A stretch of 59,147 nucleotides of DNA. It comes from an uncultured Oscillospiraceae bacterium. GTDB lineage: Bacteria > Bacillota > Clostridia > Oscillospirales > Oscillospiraceae. The stretch is from contig CAJOHR010000001.1 of NCBI GenBank assembly GCA_905234425.1, positions 18,607-77,753 on the forward strand, read 5' to 3'. The notes under the pieces were generated by a model, which saw only the letters and a list, made by a program, of their open reading frames with translations, was not told the DNA's origin and made no database searches. Numbering within the stretch: position 1 is the stretch's first letter; each line of letters starts with the position of its first letter. A program made the translations under genes and the position numbers. Shown here in pieces: positions 17,363 through 23,745 of the stretch.

Positions 17363-17998
17363 ATGAAATCTGATGTTGTATTGCTCGACAGCAACGGCGG
17401 CGGAATTGACTCCGCTTTTCAGCAGGTTGACGCTGTTGCGAGCTATCGCGACCTCACCAGTAAAGAAACTCTGCGTCTTCATCTGCTGACGGAGGAAATG
17501 CTTGGCATTATCAAGGGCATTGCGGGTGATGTTCCGGCACACTATTGGATCGAGGACGAGAATTGCCCCCGTCACTTTGTTCTCCATCTATCCAGCGATA
17601 TCATCATGGATTTGGAAAAGCGCAAACAGTTGATTGCCCTTACCACCTCCGGACGAAACAGTGCGGCAAAAGGAATCACCGGTATGCTGCGCGATTTTTT
17701 CAGCAAGGCCCTGCTTTCTGATCCCTCCGCCGGAATGCCTGATTATTACGGCAGCGGTCTGGCCGCATGGGGTAATGTGGATGCATCGGCCAAGGAACCC
17801 CAATCAGATGGCTCCGCTTTCTACGGATGGTCCCTCCAGCAGTATAAATCGACAGTGTCCGACCGCAAGGATCAGGAGGCGGCATCCGCAGAAGCGTGGG
17901 ATGAATTGGAAAAATCCATTGTCGCAAACCTGGCGGATGAAGTTGAAATCAGTATTCGCGGCGGCAAGGTTGAGCTGCTTGTCTATAAAACCATGTAA
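17363..17998 (+). CDS. Unknown protein paired with STAS anti-anti-sigma-like protein
   Basis: A 211-residue cytoplasmic protein, not recognised with certainty. Residues about 30-80 (LRLHLLTEEMLGIIKGI, then HYWIEDENC) resemble the N-box region of GHKL/HATPase proteins such as anti-sigma kinases. I see no clear G1 (DxGxG) box. The C-terminal ISIRGGKVELLVYKT could be the last strand of such a fold. It is followed after 15 bases by a STAS gene, so a partner-switching role is plausible. AAGGGGGGAG precedes the ATG. Confidence 0.6.
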   Translation: MKSDVVLLDSNGGGIDSAFQQVDAVASYRDLTSKETLRLHLLTEEMLGIIKGIAGDVPAHYWIEDENCPRHFVLHLSSDIIMDLEKRKQLIALTTSGRNSAAKGITGMLRDFFSKALLSDPSAGMPDYYGSGLAAWGNVDASAKEPQSDGSAFYGWSLQQYKSTVSDRKDQEAASAEAWDELEKSIVANLADEVEISIRGGKVELLVYKTM

Positions 17999-18013
17999 AC
18001 AGGAGCGTAACAA

Positions 18014-18310
18014 ATGAAAATTACAAAGGAATTGAACGGCGCAAACCTGAAGGTCGCGCTGGCGGAACGTCTGGATACGACTACGGCTCCTGAGCTGGAG
18101 GCGGAACTGAAAAACGCCCTGGACGGGATCACGGAGCTGGAGCTGGATCTGCGCGAGCTGGAGTATATGTCCTCTGCCGGCCTGCGTGTGCTGCTTTCTG
18201 CTCAGAAAACCATGCAGAGACAGGGATCCATGAAGGTGACCCATGTCAATGAAACAATCATGGAGATCTTTGAGGTCACCGGTTTCTCTGACATCTTGAC
18301 AATCGAATGA
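18014..18310 (+). CDS. STAS domain protein (anti-anti-sigma factor-like)
   Basis: A 98-residue single STAS domain. The site phosphorylated in SpoIIAA/RsbV proteins is in YMSSAGLRVLL. It would bind an HATPase-type kinase when unphosphorylated. Its last 22 residues (from HVNETIMEIFEV to the end) are identical to those of the second STAS protein at 19842-20141, so the two are recent paralogues or under strong constraint. RBS AGGAGCG precedes it. Confidence 0.9.
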   Translation: MKITKELNGANLKVALAERLDTTTAPELEAELKNALDGITELELDLRELEYMSSAGLRVLLSAQKTMQRQGSMKVTHVNETIMEIFEVTGFSDILTIE

Positions 18311-18320
18311 TTCTGTTACA

Positions 18321-18360
18321 AAGCAAAGTCCGCGGTCAACGCCGCGGGCTTTGCTTCTTT
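18321..18360 (+). terminator. Rho-independent terminator of the STAS unit
   Basis: AAGCAAAGTCCGCGG (18321-18335) pairs with CCGCGGGCTTTGCTT (18342-18356), with one G-U pair, followed by CTTT. The 15-bp stem begins 10 bases after the STAS stop. Confidence 0.85.
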
Positions 18361-18374
18361 GTATTCATACTACT

Positions 18375-18483
18375 CACTGATAGAAATCTTGATTTCTATC
18401 AGTGGCGGCTACGCCGCTGCTTGCAGCCTTGCAGCCTGCAAGCGGTGGTAAGGAACACTTTCATTCCCCGCATTTTATGCGGG
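18375..18483. repeat. Cluster of tandem hairpins
   Basis: Four stems follow each other: CACTGATAGAAATC/GATTTCTATCAGTG (18375-18404, perfect 14 bp), GCGGC/GCCGC (18405-18417), GCTTGCAG/CTGCAAGC (18419-18443), and CCCGCAT/ATGCGGG (18467-18483). They lie between two convergent genes and exceed what termination needs. A dispersed palindromic element or structured RNA is possible; a looser relative may be at 45773-45839. Confidence 0.55.
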
Positions 18484-18516
18484 ACAGCGACCGCAGGCCG
18501 CCCCGATTAAGACACT

Positions 18517-19413
18517 TCATGTTTTAATCAGTGAATAGTATCCGCTGTTTCCATTGGACACTATATCCAGAAAGCGGATCAGACCCTTTGGGTATTCCGA
18601 TTCGTCCGGGAGATTCGTATCGCCCAGCCGCACCAATTTGTTCGTTCCGTGGTAGTCGCTCCCGGCTGTGACGTAGAGTTCATACCGTTCGGCAAAAGAG
18701 AGCATTTCTGAAATAAGCTTCGGCGTAAAGCCTGAATAGAAGGCTTCCACCCCCTGCAGGCCAAAGTCGATCAGCCGCCGGAGCCGCCTGTCCATGTCGT
18801 CCCCGATGATGAGCTCATCCCCGCGACCATAGGAGGGATGCGCCAGCACCGGGATCCCACCTGCGGCGAGAATCCCCTGAACGGCAGTCTCCGGGCGGAC
18901 ATAGGCGCTTCCGGCGTGGTACTGGTTCAGATAATCCCGGATTGCACGCTCTTTGGTGTCTGCATACCCGTATTTCACCATCAGGTTCCCCACATGGGGT
19001 TTCCCTGGATTATCCAGGGCGTAAAGCGCCTCAATATCCTTCTCGGAAAAGGTAAATCCAAACCGGCTTTTGATGAAATCCAGGCGTTTTTGCAGCTTGC
19101 TCATCCGAAGGGCATGTCCCCCATCGACCACCTTCCGGATCGAGGCTGCTTCGGGATCGTACCCATATCCAAGGATATGGTATTTCCCTTCCTCGTCCTT
19201 GCAGGAGAACTCCACGCCGGTGATAAACGTCGGATCTCCGTCCTTCCGGCAGCTTCTGACGATGGCGCAGCCCTTGATTGCGTCATGATCCGTCACGGAA
19301 AAAAGCCTGATTCCTGCGGCCTTCACATGCTCTATGATTTCTTCAGGCGTATCCGTGCCGTCAGAGACAGTCGTGTGCATATGCAGGTCAATGCCCCGCG
19401 GCAGAACGCTCAT
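18517..19413 (-). CDS. PHP domain phosphoesterase (RNase AM/TrpH-like)
   Basis: A 298-residue PHP-family metal hydrolase. Metal ligands are visible in IDLHMHTTVSDG (residues 8-19), the TDHD motif near 41-44, GVEFSC, LAHPSYGRG and GSDYHG. Relatives hydrolyse 3',5'-bisphosphonucleotides or trim RNA 5' ends. It overlaps the HATPase gene by 4 bases, so the two are translationally coupled with a STAS gene. No PP2C phosphatase, the usual partner in such switches, is visible, which makes this pairing noteworthy. Confidence 0.85.
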   Translation of the reverse strand: MSVLPRGIDLHMHTTVSDGTDTPEEIIEHVKAAGIRLFSVTDHDAIKGCAIVRSCRKDGDPTFITGVEFSCKDEEGKYHILGYGYDPEAASIRKVVDGGHALRMSKLQKRLDFIKSRFGFTFSEKDIEALYALDNPGKPHVGNLMVKYGYADTKERAIRDYLNQYHAGSAYVRPETAVQGILAAGGIPVLAHPSYGRGDELIIGDDMDRRLRRLIDFGLQGVEAFYSGFTPKLISEMLSFAERYELYVTAGSDYHGTNKLVRLGDTNLPDESEYPKGLIRFLDIVSNGNSGYYSLIKT

Positions 19414-19829
19414 GATCTCAACCCCTTCTTCAGTGTCAACATGTTCTTCCCGTCTCTGTACGCATACCGTACGTCATCCATGGTCTTCTTCGTCATATAG
19501 ATGCCCAGGCCGCCAATATCCCGTTCCTCTGCTGAGAGGGATACATCGGGATCGGGCTTTGCCAGCGGATCAAACGGAACGCCGCTGTCAATGAAGGTCA
19601 GGGTGACAGACGAAAGATCCTCCGGCAGATCAAGCCGGATCGTGGCCATGCCTGTATCCGGCGCGTAAGCATAGTGCGCGATGTTGACATAGATCTCCTC
19701 CGCCGCTACGCTGATCTGCATTTGCACTTTCAGCGGGCAATTCGCTTCCTCCAAATGCTCCTCCAGAAAAGCCGTAACAAGCGTCAGATTCTCGACCGAT
19801 GCTTCGACGTTCAATTCATAAGTATTCAT
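19410..19829 (-). CDS. HATPase (anti-sigma/RsbW-like serine kinase)
   Basis: A 139-residue GHKL ATPase. It has the N-box VAAEEIYVNIAHYAY, the G1 box FIDSGVPFDP and the G2 box GGLGIYMTKK. Such kinases phosphorylate a STAS partner and may bind a sigma factor or another target. It lies 12 bases after a STAS gene and overlaps the PHP gene, forming a STAS-HATPase-PHP operon. No sigma factor is encoded nearby, so the output may be something other than transcription. Confidence 0.88.
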   Translation of the reverse strand: MNTYELNVEASVENLTLVTAFLEEHLEEANCPLKVQMQISVAAEEIYVNIAHYAYAPDTGMATIRLDLPEDLSSVTLTFIDSGVPFDPLAKPDPDVSLSAEERDIGGLGIYMTKKTMDDVRYAYRDGKNMLTLKKGLRS

Positions 19830-19841
19830 ATAATCCCTGCT

Positions 19842-20141
19842 TCATTCAATGGTCAGAATGTCGGAGAAGCCGGTGACCTCAAAGATCTCCATGATCGTCT
19901 CATTCACATGGACGACCTTCATTCCGCCATGCTTGTTCATGATCTTCTGGGCGGAGAGCAGCACCCGCAGTCCCGCGGAGGAGATATACTCCAGTGCGGC
20001 CATATCGATGTTCAGCGCGGTCACACCGTCCAGGGACTCCTTCAGTTCCGCTTCCAGCTCCGGCGCCGTAGTAGTATCCAGCCGTCCGGACAGGGCGACG
20101 GTCAGCTCCGGCCCGTTTCCTTTTTTCTCAATATTCAGCAT
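19842..20141 (-). CDS. STAS domain protein (anti-anti-sigma factor-like), second copy
   Basis: The chosen start is ATG 20141, which has CGGGAGG upstream; the longer frame to 20216 would cover the promoter. The 99-residue STAS domain has the phosphorylation region YISSAGLRVLL. It shares LDTTTAPELEAEL and the whole C-terminal end with the plus-strand STAS protein. It is the first gene of the operon with the HATPase and PHP genes. Confidence 0.9.
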   Translation of the reverse strand: MLNIEKKGNGPELTVALSGRLDTTTAPELEAELKESLDGVTALNIDMAALEYISSAGLRVLLSAQKIMNKHGGMKVVHVNETIMEIFEVTGFSDILTIE

Positions 20142-20175
20142 GAAATATACCTCCCGATATAGATTATCAAATGAA

Positions 20176-20204
20176 ATTATACGATTAACATTGGGAAAAA
20201 ACAA
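20176..20204 (-). promoter_or_regulatory. Promoter of the STAS-HATPase-PHP operon
   Basis: On the minus strand TTGTTT (20204-20199), 17 bases, TATAAT (20181-20176), with the ribosome site CGGGAGG about 20 bases downstream. Confidence 0.7.
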
Positions 20205-20238
20205 GATGCAGCGCATCAGTTTCGGATTGCTTCTTTGA

Positions 20239-20562
20239 TTGCTGCGTTTCCGACTGGAGTATCAATTTGATTCCACTGGCGTCCTTGTCCCCGTACTTTC
20301 CGCGGACAGCAAGGCCGATGGCGTATTTCTTTTATTGTATTTCGCTTATCTGACCGGAGGAACAGCAAGGACCGCCCTCTGTGTCTCCGTACTGGATCTG
20401 GCAAGGGACGGTCTGCGGGAGCAGGGACTTGGCGCGGAAGCCTACCTGGAACCGCTGTACAGGCGAGCGGAAACGCTGTGTTCTCCGGCCAGGCACATGG
20501 TGGAGCAGCTGGAATCCGGCATCCCCCTGAATGATCTGATTCTGAAATATGCTGCACTGTGA
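20239..20562 (+). pseudogene. Probable 3' remnant of a glutamate-cysteine-ligase-like gene
   Basis: A 107-codon frame directly after a stop codon, with only a TTG to begin and no ribosome site. The later part (SVLDLARDGLREQGLG, YLEPLYRRAE, SPARHMVEQLESG) reads like the C-terminal helices of GCS2-type glutamate-cysteine ligases. That similarity is from memory and weak. The frame is protein-like while the opposite strand is not. It is best treated as a truncated gene; a short expressed protein cannot be excluded. Confidence 0.35.
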
Positions 20563-20673
20563 GGCTTGTGCCGCGAATTAACATCAAACGTGCCCCTTCA
20601 CCTCCGGCGATTGTTCGCAGCGACGCTGTTTGGCGTTTACTGCTTCATCGGCCAAAGACGCCCGACGAATTGA

Positions 20674-20722
20674 AAAAACGACTGAGAGAAGTCAGAAGGT
20701 CTGATTTCTCTCAGTCGTTTTC
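20674..20722 (-). terminator. Terminator of the DUF6465 gene
   Basis: AAAACGACTGAGAGAA (20675-20690) pairs with TTCTCTCAGTCGTTTT (20706-20721), and an inner TCAG/CTGA pair narrows the loop. On the minus strand a run of six T follows the stem, so it ends the gene at 20773. It may also stop plus-strand transcripts. Confidence 0.8.
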
Positions 20723-20772
20723 AGTTTGTTCACACGTATTGCGCTTGTTGCATGAGCATGCTTAATCATGCC

Positions 20773-21195
20773 TCACCAGATATCGACTGCACCCGTCTGA
20801 TCCTTGCTCACCCAATAGATCTTATTCTCATCAACGCGGACATAAACCTCTTTGGCCTCTTTGGGCACCTTTGCAGTGATTTCATCCGGCGTGATCTCGC
20901 CGCCGAAGGGACTCTGAATAATGACCTTTGGCTTGCGTGTATTGGTTTTCTTCTTCACATCGGCCGCGGCCGCATCCACCTTCTTTTTGGCGGTTCCAGC
21001 CTTTGCCTTGATGTCAGCGGCGGCAGCTTCGACCTTCTCTTTTACGGCAGGCGTGGTCTCCCGCGTCCAACTGGCGATCCTCTGCCACGGAATCCCCACG
21101 ATCTTTGCAGCGGCGTGAACGCCGACCTTCTCCGCCTCTGCGAGAGCAGCGGCCTTCTGTTCTTCTGTGTAGGTTACTTTTTCCTTAGCCATCAT
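20773..21195 (-). CDS. DUF6465 family protein with Ala/Lys-rich middle
   Basis: A 140-residue soluble protein in three parts. The N-terminus (residues 8-45) looks like a small HTH (TEEQKAAALAEAEKVG, then AAKIVGIPWQRIASW), similar to transposase-type HTH. The middle (50-90) is an Ala/Lys-rich helix of histone-like composition. The C-terminus is the DUF6465 domain (GGEITPDEITAKVP, VYVRVDENKIYWV). DNA binding is suggested by the HTH and basic tract. Two ATGs in a row (21195, 21192) follow AAGGAGTG. Confidence 0.75.
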   Translation of the reverse strand: MMAKEKVTYTEEQKAAALAEAEKVGVHAAAKIVGIPWQRIASWTRETTPAVKEKVEAAAADIKAKAGTAKKKVDAAAADVKKKTNTRKPKVIIQSPFGGEITPDEITAKVPKEAKEVYVRVDENKIYWVSKDQTGAVDIW

Positions 21196-21227
21196 GGCTC
21201 ACTCCTTGTTTCTCTGGATTTAATCGC

Positions 21228-21257
21228 ATTATACACAACCATGCGGCAATACGTCAA
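21228..21257 (-). promoter_or_regulatory. Promoter of the DUF6465 gene
   Basis: Minus strand TTGACG (21257-21252), 18 bases, TATAAT (21233-21228). Confidence 0.7.
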
Positions 21258-21384
21258 GACCTTTATGCTCCTGCGTCGCTGTGCGGATCACTTCCTCATA
21301 CTCTTTGTAATTATGATCAGGTTTAATTGAAGTAATGCCCAGCCAATGAAGACAAAAAGCGAACGGTCAGGGACGAAAACAACC

Positions 21385-21413
21385 TTGTGTCTTATGGCGT
21401 GTTCCTGTATAAT
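21385..21413 (+). promoter_or_regulatory. Promoter of the GGP-repeat beta-helix gene
   Basis: TTGTGT (21385-21390), 17 bases, TATAAT (21408-21413), then GAAGGAACG before the ATG at 21445. Confidence 0.65.
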
Positions 21414-21444
21414 AGAGATAATCTGAACGAAAGAAGGAACGATT

Positions 21445-22875
21445 ATGCCTAAGATCATCGGTATCGAATACGAGCCTCCCGTGCGGAAGGCATTCAAAAT
21501 GCCTTCCTTTGAGGAAATGATGGCAAAAATGGGTCCCCCGCCCGGTGGCCCAGGCGGTCCGGGTGGTCCCGGAGGTCCCGGCGGTCCGGGAGGTCCTCCG
21601 GGGGGCTTCAACACGCCCAAGACGCCGGTAGCGCTTCAGGAAAACGGCGCGCTGACCATGGGTCAGTTTGAAAAAGCGCCGGTAGTGGCCGGTGAGATCG
21701 GCGTCAGCGAGGCCAAGTCCGTCTACATTGAGTCCGACGATCCGAACGCCGGCGGCATCACCGTATCCGGCGAGGGCCAACGCTACACTGTGGAGGATTC
21801 CACCGTGTTCCTGCACTCGGATTCCAATGGATTGGGCGGCAAAGGCTCGGGCCTGTTTGTGAACGATCACGCGGAAATGACCATTCGGAACTGCAAGGTT
21901 CTGACCGTGGGCAAATCCCGCTGCGGAACCGCCGCAGAGCAGTACTCCAAGCTCTATGTCTACAACAGCTATATCCACGCCCACGGCGCGCCCTTCGGCG
22001 CTGCGGCCGCCAATCTGGGCGACCCGGGTCATCCGCCGGCAGCTCTGGAGATATCGGGCAACTGCCGGGCCCACTGCACCCAGTCCAACTCCGAAAGCTA
22101 CTTCTATGACTCCACCATCATCGGCGACGGCTGGGCGGCTCTGTCCACCGACGGCGCCGAAGGCTATGTGAAGCTGGAGGCCAACAACTGCAAGGTCCAG
22201 ACCATCCTGTCCGGCTATGGCGCTTATGCCGACGGCGCCTGCCATGATTTCTTCAACTCCTGTGACTTCGACGTGGCGGATCAGGCGGGCATTCTGGCCG
22301 GCGAGTGCGACATGACCTTCCAGGACTGCACCGCTGTCTGCGGCAGCTATTTCGCCCATCTGCACTGCGTGATGGGCTTCCCGGAGGAGGTTGCCACTCT
22401 GACGGTCAGGGACAGCGTTATCAACACTGCCAAGGACGCCATTTCCATTCGCAGCCATAACGCCATTGTAGACATCGACGCCAGCGAGATTCTGCCGGAT
22501 AACGGCGTTCTGGTGCATTCCATCGTCAACACCGATCCCAACGCGACCAAGACCGAGGGACAGCGTGTCTATGGCATCCATGTATACGTGAAGAACTCTG
22601 ATCTGGAAGGCGCGATCCTCCATGAGGACCCGGACCGGGAGATGAACGTCTATCTGGAAAACGCCAATCTGACAGGCGCGGTAAACGGCGCGATCCTGCA
22701 TTTTGACGGAGATTCCACCTGGACGGCCACCAACCAGTCCAAGGTTACCATTGTGGGCGAGGTGGACGCAGCGCAGATCGACGCCCCGGCAGGCATCGTG
22801 ATCGAGGCGATCTGCGGCAGGGAGGGCAACCTCACCCTGGCCTCCGGCGGCACACTGAACATGATCAAGGGATAA
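21445..22875 (+). CDS. Beta-helix protein with Gly-Gly-Pro repeat, no signal peptide
   Basis: A 476-residue protein. Residues 1-29 are charged with no signal peptide, residues 30-54 are Gly/Pro triplets, and from about 75 on there are repeated short strands with turn-like Asn/Asp/Cys. This pattern is typical of right-handed parallel beta-helices (SVYIESDD, MTIRNCKVL, LYVYNSYIH, FYDSTII, VKLEANNCKV, FNSCDFDV). It is related in style to the secreted protein at 29562-31409 but lacks export and anchor segments. The function is unknown; carbohydrate-related or structural roles are usual for the fold. It has its own promoter and terminator. Confidence 0.75.
   Translation: MPKIIGIEYEPPVRKAFKMPSFEEMMAKMGPPPGGPGGPGGPGGPGGPGGPPGGFNTPKTPVALQENGALTMGQFEKAPVVAGEIGVSEAKSVYIESDDPNAGGITVSGEGQRYTVEDSTVFLHSDSNGLGGKGSGLFVNDHAEMTIRNCKVLTVGKSRCGTAAEQYSKLYVYNSYIHAHGAPFGAAAANLGDPGHPPAALEISGNCRAHCTQSNSESYFYDSTIIGDGWAALSTDGAEGYVKLEANNCKVQTILSGYGAYADGACHDFFNSCDFDVADQAGILAGECDMTFQDCTAVCGSYFAHLHCVMGFPEEVATLTVRDSVINTAKDAISIRSHNAIVDIDASEILPDNGVLVHSIVNTDPNATKTEGQRVYGIHVYVKNSDLEGAILHEDPDREMNVYLENANLTGAVNGAILHFDGDSTWTATNQSKVTIVGEVDAAQIDAPAGIVIEAICGREGNLTLASGGTLNMIKG
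21532..21606 (+). repeat. Gly-Gly-Pro coding repeat
   Basis: Tandem 9-base units of the type GGTCCCGGA encode (GGP)n at residues 30-54 of the beta-helix protein. The near-identical DNA units could slip during replication and vary the linker length. Confidence 0.8.
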
Positions 22876-22916
22876 CCGAAAACGCCGGAGCTTCCATCCC
22901 TGCGCCGGTGCGGATT

Positions 22917-22954
22917 CACAGCCGGGAAATCGCTTGCGCGGTTTCCCGGCTGTG
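22917..22954 (+). terminator. Terminator of the beta-helix gene
   Basis: CACAGCCGGGAAATCG pairs with CGGTTTCCCGGCTGTG (16 bp, one G-U pair) around CTTGCG. The T-run after it is weak. Confidence 0.65.
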
Positions 22955-22963
22955 CTTCGCATA

Positions 22964-23017
22964 TTGACAAGTCCGGGTTAGATATGTATAATCTCAACAG
23001 GTTAGAAAATTCTAACC
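22964..23017 (+). promoter_or_regulatory. Consensus promoter with palindromic operator for ABC exporter
   Basis: TTGACA (22964-22969), 17 bases, TATAAT (22987-22992) is a perfect promoter. Immediately after it, over the expected transcript start, lies the inverted repeat GGTTAGAAAATTCTAACC (23000-23017). A further half site GGGTTAGA is in the spacer (22976-22983). Such a layout indicates a dimeric repressor (MarR or TetR type likely). No regulator gene is adjacent. Confidence 0.8.
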
Positions 23018-23042
23018 CATAACTTGCATAGGAGGCATGAAT

Positions 23043-23744
23043 ATGCCAATTGTAACATTCGAGGATGTCAGCCGCGTCTATACCAGCGGCGATCATTCGC
23101 TCCGGGCGCTGGATCATGTCAATATGAACCTGGACCAGGGGAAATTCATTGTGATCCTCGGACCCAGCGGCGCGGGAAAGAGTACGCTGCTCAATCTGCT
23201 CGGGGGTCTGGACAGCCCCACGGAGGGCCGGATCCTTGTGGAGGGAAAGGATATTGCTTCTCTCTCCGCTGACAGGCTGGCGGAATATCGGGCGGCCACA
23301 GTGGGATTTGTGTTCCAGTTTTACAACCTGATCCCCACGCTGACGGTCAAGGAGAACGTGGCGCTTGTAAAGGAAATCGCGCCGGATCCGCTGGACCCGG
23401 AGGAGATCCTTGCCCAGGTCGGACTCAGCGACCATTTAAACAATTTCCCCTCGGAGCTCTCCGGCGGGGAGCAGCAGCGGGTCTCCATTGCGCGGGCGCT
23501 GGCAAAGAATCCGAAAATCCTGTTATGCGACGAGCCCACCGGCGCGCTGGATTCCGAAACCGGCGTGGTGGTGCTGAAGCTGCTGCTGTCCATGGCCAGG
23601 AGCTACGGGAAAACCATCGTCATCGTCACCCACAACCAGTCCATCGCCAAAATGGCGGATGTGGTGATTCGTGTTCGCAGCGGCAGGATCCAGTCCTGCG
23701 AGGTTTTGGAAAACCCGCTGAGCGCGGAAGAAGTGGAGTGGTGA
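23043..23744 (+). CDS. ABC transporter ATP-binding protein (MacB-like exporter)
   Basis: The ATG at 23043 is chosen because the AGGAGG site (23030-23035) is too close to the ATG at 23037. The 233-residue ATPase has Walker A GPSGAGKS, the Q-loop VFQFYNL, the signature LSGGEQQR, Walker [10 protein letters not shown] and switch His in IVTHN. It pairs with the large permease one base downstream. The operator upstream suggests an inducible efflux pump, for example for an antimicrobial peptide or drug. Confidence 0.92.
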   Translation: MPIVTFEDVSRVYTSGDHSLRALDHVNMNLDQGKFIVILGPSGAGKSTLLNLLGGLDSPTEGRILVEGKDIASLSADRLAEYRAATVGFVFQFYNLIPTLTVKENVALVKEIAPDPLDPEEILAQVGLSDHLNNFPSELSGGEQQRVSIARALAKNPKILLCDEPTGALDSETGVVVLKLLLSMARSYGKTIVIVTHNQSIAKMADVVIRVRSGRIQSCEVLENPLSAEEVEW

Positions 23745-23745
23745 C

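Noticed and set aside
20559..20765. Short plus-strand frame next to the DUF6465 terminator
   Set aside because: It runs through the terminator hairpin and has no similarity or ribosome site.
21532..21606. Tandem repeat as a CRISPR array
   Set aside because: Units are 9 bases without spacers and lie inside a gene in frame; they encode Gly-Gly-Pro.
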